Position numbers and translations under genes: made by a program. Shown piece after piece: positions 28,075-37,356 of a stretch of DNA of 64,000 nucleotides. The notes under the pieces are model-generated. The model was not told the origin of the DNA and did not search any database. It saw only the letters and a list, made by a program, of their open reading frames with translations. Source of the DNA: Rhodobacterales bacterium 32-67-9 (GTDB taxonomy: Bacteria > Pseudomonadota > Alphaproteobacteria > Rhodobacterales > Rhodobacteraceae); NCBI GenBank assembly GCA_002280515.1, contig NCEA01000006.1:32926-96925 (forward strand), given 5' to 3'. Each line of letters starts with the position of its first letter. The first letter of the stretch is position 1.

Positions 28075-28112
28075 CGATATGCTCCTTGCACTATCAAAAA
28101 TTTAAAGCAGGT

Positions 28113-28133
28113 GTTTCCTTCAAGAACGGAAAC
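28113..28133. promoter_or_regulatory. Inverted repeat in the gntR / NCS1 transporter spacer
   Basis: GTTTCC (28113-28118) and GGAAAC (28128-28133) flank nine bases in a spacer that is clearly AT-rich against the rest of the window (28080-28200). Candidate operator for the divergent GntR protein controlling the transporter. Confidence 0.35.
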
Positions 28134-28224
28134 TCAGAATCAAGAATATCATCTAACATTTTACCTGCAATATCACAAAAAATGACAGACCAAAGGCCGC
28201 GCCACTATCAACGGGAGATAACAC

Positions 28225-29673
28225 ATGGCCCTGACACCTTCGGGAGCGCACGACAGCGATCTTTATAACGAGGACCTTGCCCCCCTCGCGCCGGAGGCGC
28301 GCAAATGGGGGGCATTCGAGATCTTCAACGTCTGGAACAACGACATCCAGAGCCTTTTCGGCTATTCCCTCGCGGCGTCGCTCTTCATCACCTACGGCCT
28401 GAACGGCTGGGCGGTCTTCGCGGCCATCGTCGTCTCGGGCTTTTTCGTGATGATGCTGGTCAACCTGACGGGGCGCCCCTCGGTCCGCTACGGCATCCCC
28501 TATCCGGTCATGGCCCGCGCCTCGATGGGCGTCTACGGCGCGCGCTTCCCGGCGCTGGTCCGAGGCATCGTCGCGATCTTCTGGTACGGAGTGCAGACCT
28601 ACTTCGCCTCGACGGCGGTGGCGCTCTTGCTGAACACGATCCTCGGGATCGAGGGCGGGGCGGAGTTCCTCGGCATGACCGCCGTGGGCTGGCTGTCCTA
28701 CATAATCGTCTGCGTCTTCCAGGTCGCGCTGTTCATGAAGGGGATCGACTGGGTCGGCAAGTTCCTGAACTGGGCCGGCCCCTTCGTCTATCTGGTAATG
28801 ATCGCGCTTTGCCTCGTCATCTGGTGGAAAGCCGGCAATGGCATCTTCGGCGCGCTCGGCACGATCTTCGAGGGCTCCGAGGCAACCGATCCGCGTGGCC
28901 CCGTGGCCGCCTTCTTCGCCATCATCGGCACGATGATCGCCTATTTCGCAGCGGTCGTGATCAACTTCGGCGACTTCTCGCGCTTCGTGAAGTCGGAGAC
29001 GGCAATGAGGAAAGGGAACTTCTGGGGATTGCCGATCTCCATGGCGTTCTTCTCGTTCATCGCGCTGTTCGTGACGGCAGGAACCGTGGTGCTTTTCGGA
29101 GAGAAGCTGACCAACCCGGCCGACATCGTCGATCGGGTCGACAACGTCCTTCTGACGCTGATCGCGGCGATCACCTTCTTCGCGGCGACGGTCGGCATCA
29201 ACCTCGTCGCGAACTTCATCCCGCCGGCCTATGACATCGCCAACCTCGCGCCTTCGAAAATCTCGGCCCGCACGGGTGGCATCATCACCGCAGTGATCGC
29301 CTTCTTCATCGGCGCACTCTGGGTACCCTTGATCTCCAATATCGGGATCGCCGGGTTCGTCGATACGCTCGGCGCCTTCCTCGCGCCGCTCTACGGGATT
29401 CTTGTCGCCGATTACTACCTCGTCCGACAGCGGGAAATCTCGGTCGACGATCTGTTCAGCGCGGCACCGGACGGCCCCTATTTCTACGCCGGGGGCTGGA
29501 ACAAGAAGGCAATCCTCGCATTTGCGATCGCGGCGGTCTTTTCAGTCGCGACGGTCTGGGTGCCGGCCTTCGCGGCGCTGTCGGGCTATGGCTGGGTCAT
29601 CGGCGCGGTGCTGGGCGGGGCATTGCATCTTGGCCTGATGCGGTCCGCCGGCGCGGTTGCCCGCTCTGCCTGA
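28225..29673 (+). CDS. NCS1 family nucleobase/hydantoin:cation symporter
   Basis: Inner-membrane transporter of the NCS1 (Mhp1-like) family, importing a purine, pyrimidine, allantoin or hydantoin with Na+ or H+. About twelve hydrophobic helices fill residues 40-480. The N-terminal NEDLAPLAPEARKWGAFEIFNVWNNDIQS matches the family start, and the first transmembrane helices carry the usual GRPSVRYGIPYPVMARASMG loop. 482 residues. The substrate cannot be read from the sequence; the divergent GntR/FCD regulator suggests induction by a catabolic substrate. A GGGAGA site precedes the ATG. Confidence 0.88.
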   Translation: MALTPSGAHDSDLYNEDLAPLAPEARKWGAFEIFNVWNNDIQSLFGYSLAASLFITYGLNGWAVFAAIVVSGFFVMMLVNLTGRPSVRYGIPYPVMARASMGVYGARFPALVRGIVAIFWYGVQTYFASTAVALLLNTILGIEGGAEFLGMTAVGWLSYIIVCVFQVALFMKGIDWVGKFLNWAGPFVYLVMIALCLVIWWKAGNGIFGALGTIFEGSEATDPRGPVAAFFAIIGTMIAYFAAVVINFGDFSRFVKSETAMRKGNFWGLPISMAFFSFIALFVTAGTVVLFGEKLTNPADIVDRVDNVLLTLIAAITFFAATVGINLVANFIPPAYDIANLAPSKISARTGGIITAVIAFFIGALWVPLISNIGIAGFVDTLGAFLAPLYGILVADYYLVRQREISVDDLFSAAPDGPYFYAGGWNKKAILAFAIAAVFSVATVWVPAFAALSGYGWVIGAVLGGALHLGLMRSAGAVARSA

Positions 29674-29810
29674 CCGCTCCTTTCCCGCGCCCGGCCGCTT
29701 TTCCCGCCGGGCGCGCCACTTGCGCGGCCTGCACGTCGATTGTGCAGCGCCGCGCCTTTTCTTTTCCGGCGGCGCGCCTTCATATACGGCAACTTAAGCC
29801 CGAGGCCATG

Positions 29811-30839
29811 ATGACGCTGGAATTCGCACTCGACACCTTCGGCGACGTGACCTTCGGTCCGGACGGCAAGCTGAAACCGCAGGACCAGGTGATCCGCGAC
29901 GTGATCGAACAGGCGGTTCTCGCCGACGCGGTCGGGGTAGACTTCATTGGCCTCGGCGAACATCACCGCGACGATTTCGCGATTTCGGCACCAGAAACGG
30001 TGCTCGCCGCCATTGCCGCGAAGACCACGCGCATCCGCATCGGCACGGCCGTCACGGTGCTCTCGTCCGACGATCCGATCCGGGTTTTCCAGCGGTTTTC
30101 CACGCTGAACGCGCTTTCGGGCGGGCGGGCGGAGGTGATCCTCGGGCGCGGCTCCTTTACCGAGAGCTTTCCGCTCTTCGGCCTCGACCTTTCGGACTAC
30201 GAGACGCTCTTCAACGAAAAGCTCGACCTCTTCACCAGACTTCTCCGCGCACCCAAAGTGACGTGGTCGGGCACGACGCGGCCGCCGCTCCGGAACCAGC
30301 CGGTCTACCCGACGCTCGCGACCCCGCTGAAATGCTGGATCGGCGTCGGCGGCACGCCCGAATCGGTGATGCGGGCGGTGCATTACGACCTGCCAATGAT
30401 GCTCGCCATCATCGGCGGTGCGGCGTCGCGGTTCCGCCCCTTCGTCGATCTCTATCAGCAGGCCTACGCCCAGACCGGGAACCCCCCGCAGCCGGTCGGC
30501 GTCCACTCTCCCGGTCATGTCGCCGAGACCGACGAAAAGGCGCGGGAGGAGCTTTGGCCACATTACAAGGCGCTCCATGACCGGATCGGCCGCGAACGCG
30601 GCTGGCCGCCGACGACCCGCGCGCATTTCGACCGCGAGGCCGACCACGGCTCGCTCTATGTCGGCGCGCCCGAGACCGTCGCCAACAGAATCGCGGCCAC
30701 GGTGAAGGCGCTCGGCCTGTCGCGGTTCGAGATGAAATATTCCTCCGGCCCGCTGCCACACGAGCATCTCATGCGCTCCGTCGAGCTTTACGGCACCGAG
30801 GTCATCCCGCGGGTGCGCACCCTTCTCGACGGGCGCTAA
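29811..30839 (+). CDS. LLM class flavin-dependent oxidoreductase
   Basis: Luciferase-like monooxygenase family (F420/FMN barrel). The start LEFALDTFGDV, the GLGEHHRDDFAISAPE block and the LSGGRAEVILGRGSF strand are characteristic of the subgroup found in many proteobacteria, often of unknown substrate. Two ATGs abut; I chose the second (29811), which has GAGG five bases upstream, over 29808. 342 residues. The gene may be co-expressed with the upstream transporter; its TAA overlaps the zapE stop by four bases. Confidence 0.87.
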   Translation: MTLEFALDTFGDVTFGPDGKLKPQDQVIRDVIEQAVLADAVGVDFIGLGEHHRDDFAISAPETVLAAIAAKTTRIRIGTAVTVLSSDDPIRVFQRFSTLNALSGGRAEVILGRGSFTESFPLFGLDLSDYETLFNEKLDLFTRLLRAPKVTWSGTTRPPLRNQPVYPTLATPLKCWIGVGGTPESVMRAVHYDLPMMLAIIGGAASRFRPFVDLYQQAYAQTGNPPQPVGVHSPGHVAETDEKAREELWPHYKALHDRIGRERGWPPTTRAHFDREADHGSLYVGAPETVANRIAATVKALGLSRFEMKYSSGPLPHEHLMRSVELYGTEVIPRVRTLLDGR

Positions 30840-31927
30840 CCGGCCGCCCCGGCCCAGTCGGCCGCCTGCATCTCGCGTAGCCGGCTTGCGGTCCGCTCGA
30901 ATTCGAAGGTGCCCTCGCCTTCGAGGTAGAGCCGTTCCGGCTCGTCCGCGGCCGAGCAGATCAGCCGCACCTTCGCCTCGTAAAGCGCGTCGATCAGGGT
31001 CACGAAGCGCTTGGCCTCGTTGTAATTCTCGGCGGACAGGTGCGGGATGTCCTCGAGGATCAGCACCCGCACCGCGCCGGCGATGGCAAGGTAGTCGGCG
31101 GGTCCGAGCGGCCGGCCGCACAGGTCCCAGAACGAGGCGCGGGCAACCCCGGCGTGATAGTCGGGCAGCACCACCTCGCGCCCCTTCACCGTCAGGCGCA
31201 GGGCCGCGTCGCTGCCGCCGCCGGTCAGTTCGGCCCAGATCTGCGAAATGGCGGCGCGCGCCAGGTGCCCGGCGGGCGTGAAATAGACCTGCGCACCCTG
31301 CAACCGATGCTGACGGTAGTCGGTCTCGCTTTCCAGTTCGCGCACCTCCATCCGTTCTTTCAGAAGCGCGATGAAGGGCAGGAAGAGGGGACGGTTGAGC
31401 CCGTCCTTGTAAAGATCGTCCGGCACCCGGTTCGAGGTCGTGACAACCGTCACCCCCCGGTCGAACAGCATCTGGAAAAGCCGCCCGACGATCATCGCGT
31501 CGGCGATGTCGGTGATCTGCATCTCGTCGAAGGATAAGAGCCGCAATTGCCCCGCAATTGCCTCGGCCACCGGACGGATCGCATCGTCCACGCCGGTCTT
31601 GCGGGCGGCGTGAAGGCCTGCCTGCACCTCCTGCATGAAGGCGTGGAAATGCACCCGACGCTTGGCCTCGATCGCGACATGGTCGTGGAACAGATCCATC
31701 AGCATCGACTTGCCGCGCCCGACCCCGCCCCAGAGATAGAGGCCCTTCACCGCCTCGGGCGCCTTGCCGAAGAACCCATCGAGAAGGCCCTTCTTCCGGC
31801 CGTTGGCGTGTTCCAGCGCCGCGCGGACCCGTTCCAGCTCCGGCAGGACGGCACGCTGGGCCGCGTCCTGCCTGAGCCCGCCCCCATGCGTCATCCGGTC
31901 GTAGATCTCGGTCAGCGTCTCGGTCAT
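30836..31927 (-). CDS. zapE: Cell division protein ZapE (AFG1-like AAA+ ATPase)
   Basis: ATPase that modulates the FtsZ ring during constriction; homologue of mitochondrial AFG1. Walker A is LYLWGGVGRGKSMLMDLF (near residues 68-85) and Walker B is LLSFDEMQITDIADAM (near 135-150). The rest follows the family: TSNRVPDDLYKDGLNRPLFLPFI and FWDLCGRPLGPADYLAIA. The ATG at 31927 gives 363 residues, the standard size. The frame stays open far upstream but that segment opposes the MFS gene promoter. Confidence 0.93.
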   Translation of the reverse strand: MTETLTEIYDRMTHGGGLRQDAAQRAVLPELERVRAALEHANGRKKGLLDGFFGKAPEAVKGLYLWGGVGRGKSMLMDLFHDHVAIEAKRRVHFHAFMQEVQAGLHAARKTGVDDAIRPVAEAIAGQLRLLSFDEMQITDIADAMIVGRLFQMLFDRGVTVVTTSNRVPDDLYKDGLNRPLFLPFIALLKERMEVRELESETDYRQHRLQGAQVYFTPAGHLARAAISQIWAELTGGGSDAALRLTVKGREVVLPDYHAGVARASFWDLCGRPLGPADYLAIAGAVRVLILEDIPHLSAENYNEAKRFVTLIDALYEAKVRLICSAADEPERLYLEGEGTFEFERTASRLREMQAADWAGAAG

Positions 31928-32137
31928 GGAATTTCGATAGCCTGCCGGTTCGGAAAGGGAAAGGCCGGCGGATGTGACGCTGGGGTGAAGAATCTTGCCG
32001 TCCGCCCGGCGGCCCAGCCGGCTTTGCGATGCGTATCGAGGTTCGATGGATCGCCAGGAGGAATTGTCCCGATCACAATTCTCGATTTGACCCTGCCTCA
32101 AAGGGCGGCGAATGTCGCGCTCCGTACAGGAGTCATC

Positions 32138-33373
32138 ATGTCCACCCACGTCAAACTGTTCACGCCGGTCCTGATCGCCGGCCTTCTGATCCTCGTGGTC
32201 GGCAATGCCATCCGGTCGAGCTTTGGCGTGTTCCAGATCCCCGTTGCCGGCGAATTCGGCTGGCCGCGGGCGGAGTTCAGTTTCGCCATTGCCATCCAGA
32301 ACCTCGCCTGGGGGATCGGCGCGCCGATCTTCGGTGCGATCGCCGAACGCTTCGGCGACCGAAAGGCGATCGTGCTCGGGGCGCTCTTCTATGCGGCGGG
32401 GTTGGTTCTTTCGGCCTGGGCGGTGACCCCGGGCCAGCACCAGGTCCTGGAGATCCTCGTCGGCTTCGGCATCGCCGGCACCGGCTTCGGCGTCGTTCTC
32501 GCCGTGGTCGGACGGGCGGCATCGGACGAGAACCGCTCTCTGGCGCTTGGCGTCGCGACGGCGGCCGGATCGCTCGGTCAGGTGTTCAGCGCGCCGGTGG
32601 CCGAATATCTGCTGGGCTATTTCAGCTGGCAGGTCGTGTTCATGATCTTCGCCGGCGCCATCTTGTCGGTGATCCTCGTCCTGCCGCTGATGCGGGCCCC
32701 TGGGCGCTCGAAACTGACCGGCGACATCAGCATGGCGGCGGCCCTGCGTCAGGCGCTTCGCGACCCGAGCTTCACCTTGATCTTCGTGGGTTTCTTTTCC
32801 TGCGGATATCAGCTTGGCTTCATGGTCGCGCATTTTCCCGCGATGGTGACCGAGATGTGCGGCCCGATCTCGCCCGCCGGCCCGCTGGCGGCCCTCGGTA
32901 TCTCGTCGACTTCGGCGCTAGGGGCAGCGGCGATCTCTCTCATCGGACTCGCGAATATTGCCGGCACGCTGACGGCCGGATGGCTCGGCAAGAGGTATCC
33001 AAAAAAGTACGTGCTGGCGGCGGTCTATACCGGGCGAACGCTGTTCGCGGCACTCTTCATCCTTTTCCCGATCACACCTCTGACCGTCGTTCTCTTCTCG
33101 ATCGGCATGGGATCGCTCTGGCTTGCCACGGTGCCGCTGACCTCCGGTCTCGTCGGCCATATCTACGGGCTGCGTTACATGGGCACGCTCTACGGGATCG
33201 TGTTCCTCAGCCACCAGATCGGCAGCTTCATGGGCGTCTGGCTCGGCGGTCGGTTCTACGACGCCTACGGCGACTACACGATGGTCTGGTGGATCGGTGT
33301 CGCGGTGGGCGCGTTCTCGGCCATTGTGCACCTGCCGATCCGCGAACGGTCGCTGGAGGCCCTGCCGGCGTGA
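32138..33373 (+). CDS. Major facilitator superfamily transporter
   Basis: Twelve-helix secondary transporter. Characteristic MFS loop between helices 2 and 3 reads GAIAERFGDRKAIVLG (residues about 60-78), and a related loop GWLGKRYPKKYVLA appears in the second half. Overall pattern resembles the oxalate/formate-antiporter or monocarboxylate type, but the substrate is open. ATG 32138 has AGGAG eight bases upstream. The frame is open further back inside the divergent zapE gene. 411 residues. Followed at once by an intergenic repeat. Confidence 0.87.
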   Translation: MSTHVKLFTPVLIAGLLILVVGNAIRSSFGVFQIPVAGEFGWPRAEFSFAIAIQNLAWGIGAPIFGAIAERFGDRKAIVLGALFYAAGLVLSAWAVTPGQHQVLEILVGFGIAGTGFGVVLAVVGRAASDENRSLALGVATAAGSLGQVFSAPVAEYLLGYFSWQVVFMIFAGAILSVILVLPLMRAPGRSKLTGDISMAAALRQALRDPSFTLIFVGFFSCGYQLGFMVAHFPAMVTEMCGPISPAGPLAALGISSTSALGAAAISLIGLANIAGTLTAGWLGKRYPKKYVLAAVYTGRTLFAALFILFPITPLTVVLFSIGMGSLWLATVPLTSGLVGHIYGLRYMGTLYGIVFLSHQIGSFMGVWLGGRFYDAYGDYTMVWWIGVAVGAFSAIVHLPIRERSLEALPA

Positions 33374-33384
33374 CGGCGGCGCGA

Positions 33385-33430
33385 CCGGGGGCGCCGCCCC
33401 CGGACCCCCGAGGTATTTCGGAACAGAAGA
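33385..33430 (-). repeat. Dispersed intergenic repeat, copy 4, with hairpin
   Basis: On the minus strand this reads CTTCTGTTCCGAAATACC, TCGGGGGT, then CCGGGGGC-GGC-GCCCCCGG (perfect 8-pair hairpin, 33385-33392 with 33396-33403). It is the best match to the copy at 13184. It lies between the convergent MFS and ornithine cyclodeaminase-like genes and may serve as a terminator. Confidence 0.65.
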
Positions 33431-33439
33431 AGGGGCGGG

Positions 33440-34354
33440 TCAGCCAGCCTGAGCGGCCGCGAGCACATAGCGGGCTGTCATCAGGTCGAGATGCGCGCCG
33501 CCGCCGTTCTTCGCGAGCGTGATCTCTTCGTCCGAGTGCCGGGTGAAGGCGCCGCCCTCGATATCGTAGAAGTCGGCGAGGACATCGGCCTCGGTGATCG
33601 CGCCGCTCGCGAGCGGTTTCATCAGTTCGCCGATATGGTGGAGGGTGGTCGCCCGGGCATCGACGAAGACCCGGGCGTGCCGGAAAGTGTCGTCGTCGGC
33701 TTCGCGCATGTCGGGCCGGTAGGCGCCGATGAGGTCGAGATGGGTGCCGGGCTTGAGCCAGGCGCCGCGAACGATCGGTTCCAGCGACATCGTCGCGGTG
33801 GCGATGACATCGGCCTTGCGCACCGCCGCCTCCAGGTCGGGTTCGACCGTCGCGCCGGTTTCGTTGGCAAAGCCCCGCGCGCTTGTTTCGGTCCGGCTCC
33901 AGACATGGAACCGGGCTTTTGGAAAGGCGGCGGAATAGGCCGCGACCATCGAATGCGCGACGGTGCCGGCGCCGATGATCAGGAAGACCTCGGCATCCTT
34001 GCGGGCAAGGCGCCGGGCGGCGAGCAGGCTGTCGGCGGCGGTCTTCCATTTGGTCACGAGGGCGAAGTCGATATAGGCCTCAAGCACGCCGTCGCGGTCG
34101 GAAAAGAGCGCCACGGCGCCGTGCAGGTTGGGCAGGCCGAGCTTGTGGTTCTCCGGGTAGATGGTCGCCGCCTTGACCGCGATCCCCATGCCGTCGATCC
34201 AGGCCGACCGGGTCAGGAGCGTATCGCCACCGCGCCTGAGGAAGGTGTCGCCGACCTCGGCCCGCGGCAGGCGGTGGCCCGCCACCAGGGCCTCGGTCAG
34301 CGCAATCCAGTCGAGCTTCGCCTCGACCTCCGGTCCGACGATTTCAACGCTCAT
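33440..34354 (-). CDS. Ornithine cyclodeaminase/mu-crystallin family protein
   Basis: NAD(P)-dependent enzyme of the OCD family, members of which are ornithine cyclodeaminases, alanine dehydrogenases or imine reductases. The Rossmann motif is LIIGAGTVAHSMVAAYSA (about 128-146). Family residues KAATIYPENHKLGLPNLHGAV and TKWKTAADSLLAARRLA (substrate and NAD contacts) are present, and GTHLDLIGAYRPDMREAD follows. 304 residues. It shares four bases with the upstream HAD gene, so the two are co-translated. Exact reaction undetermined. Confidence 0.88.
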   Translation of the reverse strand: MSVEIVGPEVEAKLDWIALTEALVAGHRLPRAEVGDTFLRRGGDTLLTRSAWIDGMGIAVKAATIYPENHKLGLPNLHGAVALFSDRDGVLEAYIDFALVTKWKTAADSLLAARRLARKDAEVFLIIGAGTVAHSMVAAYSAAFPKARFHVWSRTETSARGFANETGATVEPDLEAAVRKADVIATATMSLEPIVRGAWLKPGTHLDLIGAYRPDMREADDDTFRHARVFVDARATTLHHIGELMKPLASGAITEADVLADFYDIEGGAFTRHSDEEITLAKNGGGAHLDLMTARYVLAAAQAG

Positions 34355-34974
34355 GCCGCTTCCTCCTCATTCAGCAATCCTTCCGCGACGAGCCGCGCTG
34401 CCCAGGCCTCGGGCCCGTCGAAGAGATGCGTGCCCCAGCCGCGCGACGCGGCGACGGCGATATTCTCGGACCGGTCGTCGACGAAGAGAAGGGCCTCCGG
34501 CGCGATGCCGCAATCCGCTTCGACATGGGCGTAGATCGCCGGGTCGGGTTTTGTCAGTTTCAGCCGGCCCGAGACATAGGCGCGGTCAAATTCGGCCAGG
34601 AACGGGTAATGCGGCTGAGCGAAGCTGTAGGTGTCGTCACCGAAGTTCGTCAGCGCGAAGACCGGCACGCCGCGCGCCTTGAGGGCGTGCAGCAGCCGCA
34701 CCGAATGCGGAATCGCGGGCGAGGCCATGTCGATCCAGTTGTCGTGCCAGAGGCGGATCTTGTCCGCCCATTCCGGGTGTCGTGCGGCCGTGTCATAGAT
34801 CGTCTGGCGGAACGGGGCGCCCCTGTCGATCGCCTCGTTCATGGCATGAAGGTCGATCTCGGCGAACATGCGGGCGCGCTCGGCGGGCGCCATGATGCTG
34901 TCGTAGAACCGCTCGGGTTTCCATTCGATCAGAACGTTGCCGATGTCGAAGATAACCGCCCCTGCCCGCGCCAT
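34351..34974 (-). CDS. HAD family hydrolase (YihX-like)
   Basis: Phosphatase of the HAD superfamily. The nucleophile motif is VIFDIGNVLIEW at residues 7-18, with Gly-Asn where many HADs have a second Asp, as in YihX and related haloacid-dehalogenase-like proteins. Motif II is FALTNFG, motif III LTKPDPAIYAH and motif IV LFVDDRSENIAVA. 207 residues, all expected motifs in place. It overlaps the downstream OCD-family gene by four bases (ATGA type), suggesting joint expression. Confidence 0.87.
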   Translation of the reverse strand: MARAGAVIFDIGNVLIEWKPERFYDSIMAPAERARMFAEIDLHAMNEAIDRGAPFRQTIYDTAARHPEWADKIRLWHDNWIDMASPAIPHSVRLLHALKARGVPVFALTNFGDDTYSFAQPHYPFLAEFDRAYVSGRLKLTKPDPAIYAHVEADCGIAPEALLFVDDRSENIAVAASRGWGTHLFDGPEAWAARLVAEGLLNEEEAA

Positions 34975-35037
34975 TCCGTCCCTCGCCTGTTCTTTCGGGC
35001 CGACACTAGCGGCAGGATCGGGAAAGGGAACCCCGGA

Positions 35038-36015
35038 TCAGCGCCGTACCCTTGGCGCGGCGGGCAGATCGCGCGCCTGAGTCTCGCGCCAAAGCATGTA
35101 GAGCCCGCCCGCGACGATGAGGGTGATCCCGGTCCATGAGACCGGATCGGGCCAGTCGCCGAAGACCACGACGCCCCACATGACGGCGAGCGGCATGGCG
35201 ACATATTCGAAGGGGGCGACCAGGACCGCCTCGCAGAGCCGGTAGGCCTGGCTGATCAGCACCGAGCCAAACCCGCTCGTGAGGCCGATCGCGGCGAAGA
35301 CCGGCCAATCCTCGCGTGCCGGCCAGATCCAGGCGCGCAGCAGGAAGTCAAGCGATGCGTCGCCGGTGCCCGACAGGCGTCCGTCGCCGAAGGCGAGGCC
35401 CATGGCCGCAGATACCGTGACGAAGGTGATCTGGATGTAGAAGGCGAGCGTCGTCGCCCGTTCGGTCACGCCCATCTTCCGCGTCAGGATGTGCAGCATC
35501 GCATAGGCGCCGGCGCCGAAGAGCGGCAGGAGTGCCGCCGGGCGGAACGCCTCGGTCCCCGGCCGCAGGATGACGAGCACGCCGAGAAGGCCGACAGCGA
35601 TGGCGGCCCAACGGCGCGGCCCGACGGTTTCGCCGAGAAGAAAGACCGACAGGACGCTGATGAGAAGCGGGCTGACGAAGGAAATGGCGACCGCCTCGGC
35701 CAGCGGCATCGCCGCGAGCGCCACGAAGAAGAGCATGTTGGCGACGACGACGAATGCTCCGCGCAGAAGATGCATCGGCAGCCGCCGTGTGCGAAGCGCC
35801 GCATAGGCGCCCTGCAGCGGCACGATCAGCACGAGCAGGACCGACATGGCGATCAGCGTGCGGATCAAGATGACCTGATGCAGCGCGTAGCCGCCGCTCA
35901 GGAACTTGATCGCGACATCGTTGACGGAAAAGAGCACCATCGCGCCGGCGATGCAGAGCATGCCGATCAGCCGGTTTCGCCCGGCGTCCCCGTCCGTTTC
36001 GCCGATCAGGCTCAT
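35038..36015 (-). CDS. DMT-family (EamA) transporter
   Basis: Ten-helix drug/metabolite transporter made of two EamA repeats (first about residues 18-150, second 160-305). The sequence starts LIGMLCIAGAMVLFSVNDVAIKFL and continues with the usual Pro-Leu-rich fourth helix pair (AMPLAEAVAISFVSPLLISVLSVFLLGE). The second repeat ends WTGITLIVAGGLYMLWRE. 325 residues. Likely exports a metabolite; substrate unknown. Monocistronic between the HAD/OCD pair and the YaiI gene. Confidence 0.87.
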   Translation of the reverse strand: MSLIGETDGDAGRNRLIGMLCIAGAMVLFSVNDVAIKFLSGGYALHQVILIRTLIAMSVLLVLIVPLQGAYAALRTRRLPMHLLRGAFVVVANMLFFVALAAMPLAEAVAISFVSPLLISVLSVFLLGETVGPRRWAAIAVGLLGVLVILRPGTEAFRPAALLPLFGAGAYAMLHILTRKMGVTERATTLAFYIQITFVTVSAAMGLAFGDGRLSGTGDASLDFLLRAWIWPAREDWPVFAAIGLTSGFGSVLISQAYRLCEAVLVAPFEYVAMPLAVMWGVVVFGDWPDPVSWTGITLIVAGGLYMLWRETQARDLPAAPRVRR

Positions 36016-36069
36016 GCCACCATCAGAGGTTCCGGAAACAGCGCTGTCTGTTCCAGCCGCGACATGACC

Positions 36070-36516
36070 CTATCGCGCCGCCGCCCGCAGGGCCCGGTCG
36101 AGGGCCGAGGAGAACCGCGCCCGGTCCTGTTTCGAGAACGCGCGGCCGCCGCCCTGGCGGAACGGATCGGCGGCGCGGAGGTCGGCCATCAGGTCGCGGG
36201 TGGCAAGGACGTTGCCGATATTGGCCGCAGTCAGCGCCTCGCCGTTGTGCTTGAGGACCAGCGCCCCGGCGGCCACGCATTTCGCCGCCAGCGGGATGTC
36301 GCCGGTGATCACCACATCACCCGGCCCGGCGCGTTCGGCGATCCACTTGTCTGCCTCATCCGGGCCTTCGGTGACAAAGATCGTCTCGACCAGCGGATGG
36401 GCCGAGGGCCGGATGCCGCCGTTGCAGACCATGAATACGCGGGCGCCAAGCCGGTCGGCGGCGCGGATGCACTCCTCCTTCACCGGGCAGGCATCGGCGT
36501 CGACGTAAAGGCTCAT
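36070..36516 (-). CDS. YaiI/YqxD family protein (UPF0178, DUF188)
   Basis: Small PIN-like fold protein of the UPF0178 family. Diagnostic segments are [12 protein letters not shown] at residues 4-15, [39 protein letters not shown] in the middle, and [16 protein letters not shown]. The acidic residues match those of PIN nucleases, but activity is not established. 148 residues. It overlaps the stop of fghA by four bases, so it is coupled to it, though no functional link is known. Confidence 0.9.
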   Translation of the reverse strand: MSLYVDADACPVKEECIRAADRLGARVFMVCNGGIRPSAHPLVETIFVTEGPDEADKWIAERAGPGDVVITGDIPLAAKCVAAGALVLKHNGEALTAANIGNVLATRDLMADLRAADPFRQGGGRAFSKQDRARFSSALDRALRAAAR

Positions 36517-37343
36517 CCGAAAAGCGCCGCCGCGTGGAAGCCGATATGGTCGGGCATGAAGGTCGAGACGAAGAAATAGCTGTGGTCGTAACCGGGTTGC
36601 ATCCGGACCTGCCCGTTCTGTCGCCGCTCCATCATCGCCTGCGCGAGGGCTTCGGGCTTCAGCAGGTCGAGGAACTGGTCCTTCGATCCTTGATCGATCA
36701 GAACCGGCCCGTCGAAGCCGAGCCGTCGCATCAGGAGCGTCGCGTCATGGCCCGCCCACTGGCTCTCGTCGCGCCCGAGATAGGCGGTGAGCTGCTTCCG
36801 GCCCCAGTCCGACTGGCTCGGATGGGCGATCGGGGCGAAGGCCGAGACGGAGCGGAACCGCCCCGGCAGGCGCATCGCCATGGTAAGCGCGCCGTGCCCG
36901 CCCATCGAATGGCCGGTGATCGACTGGCGCTCTTCATCCACCGCGAAATTCGCGGTGACGATCGCCGGCAATTCCTCGGTCACATAGTCCCACATCTGGA
37001 AATTGAGCGCCCAGGGATCTTGCGTCGCGTTCACGTAAAAGCCGGCACCCTGTCCCAGATCGTAGGCCTCGTCATTCGCCACACCGTCGCCGCGCGGGCT
37101 CGTGTCGGGGAAGACCAGCGCGATCCCCGCCTCAGCCGCCCAGCCTTGGGCACCGGCCTTTACCATCGCGTTCTCGTGGGTGCAGGTCAGCCCGGACAGG
37201 TACCAGAGTACGGGCACCGGCTGATCCGCCGCCTCTTCGGGCAGGAAAAGGCCAAAGGTCATGTCGCAGCCGCAGGCCTCGGAGGCGTGGCTGTAGACGC
37301 CCTGGATGCCGCCGAAGCATTTGTTTTCCGAAATCGTCTGCAT
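36513..37343 (-). CDS. fghA: S-formylglutathione hydrolase
   Basis: Serine esterase that hydrolyses S-formylglutathione to formate in glutathione-dependent formaldehyde detoxification. The nucleophile elbow is [12 protein letters not shown] (Ser near residue 147); [21 protein letters not shown] gives the oxyanion region and [14 protein letters not shown] holds the catalytic His. 276 residues, a normal length. ATG 37343 has AAGGAAAA upstream. The usual partner, glutathione-dependent formaldehyde dehydrogenase, is not in this window. Confidence 0.94.
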   Translation of the reverse strand: MQTISENKCFGGIQGVYSHASEACGCDMTFGLFLPEEAADQPVPVLWYLSGLTCTHENAMVKAGAQGWAAEAGIALVFPDTSPRGDGVANDEAYDLGQGAGFYVNATQDPWALNFQMWDYVTEELPAIVTANFAVDEERQSITGHSMGGHGALTMAMRLPGRFRSVSAFAPIAHPSQSDWGRKQLTAYLGRDESQWAGHDATLLMRRLGFDGPVLIDQGSKDQFLDLLKPEALAQAMMERRQNGQVRMQPGYDHSYFFVSTFMPDHIGFHAAALFG

Positions 37344-37356
37344 GGTTTTCCTTTCG

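Noticed and set aside
32029-32137. Longer start for the MFS transporter or a second gene before it
   Set aside because: The frame extends upstream but into the zapE promoter side; ATG 32138 with AGGAG fits the transporter start.
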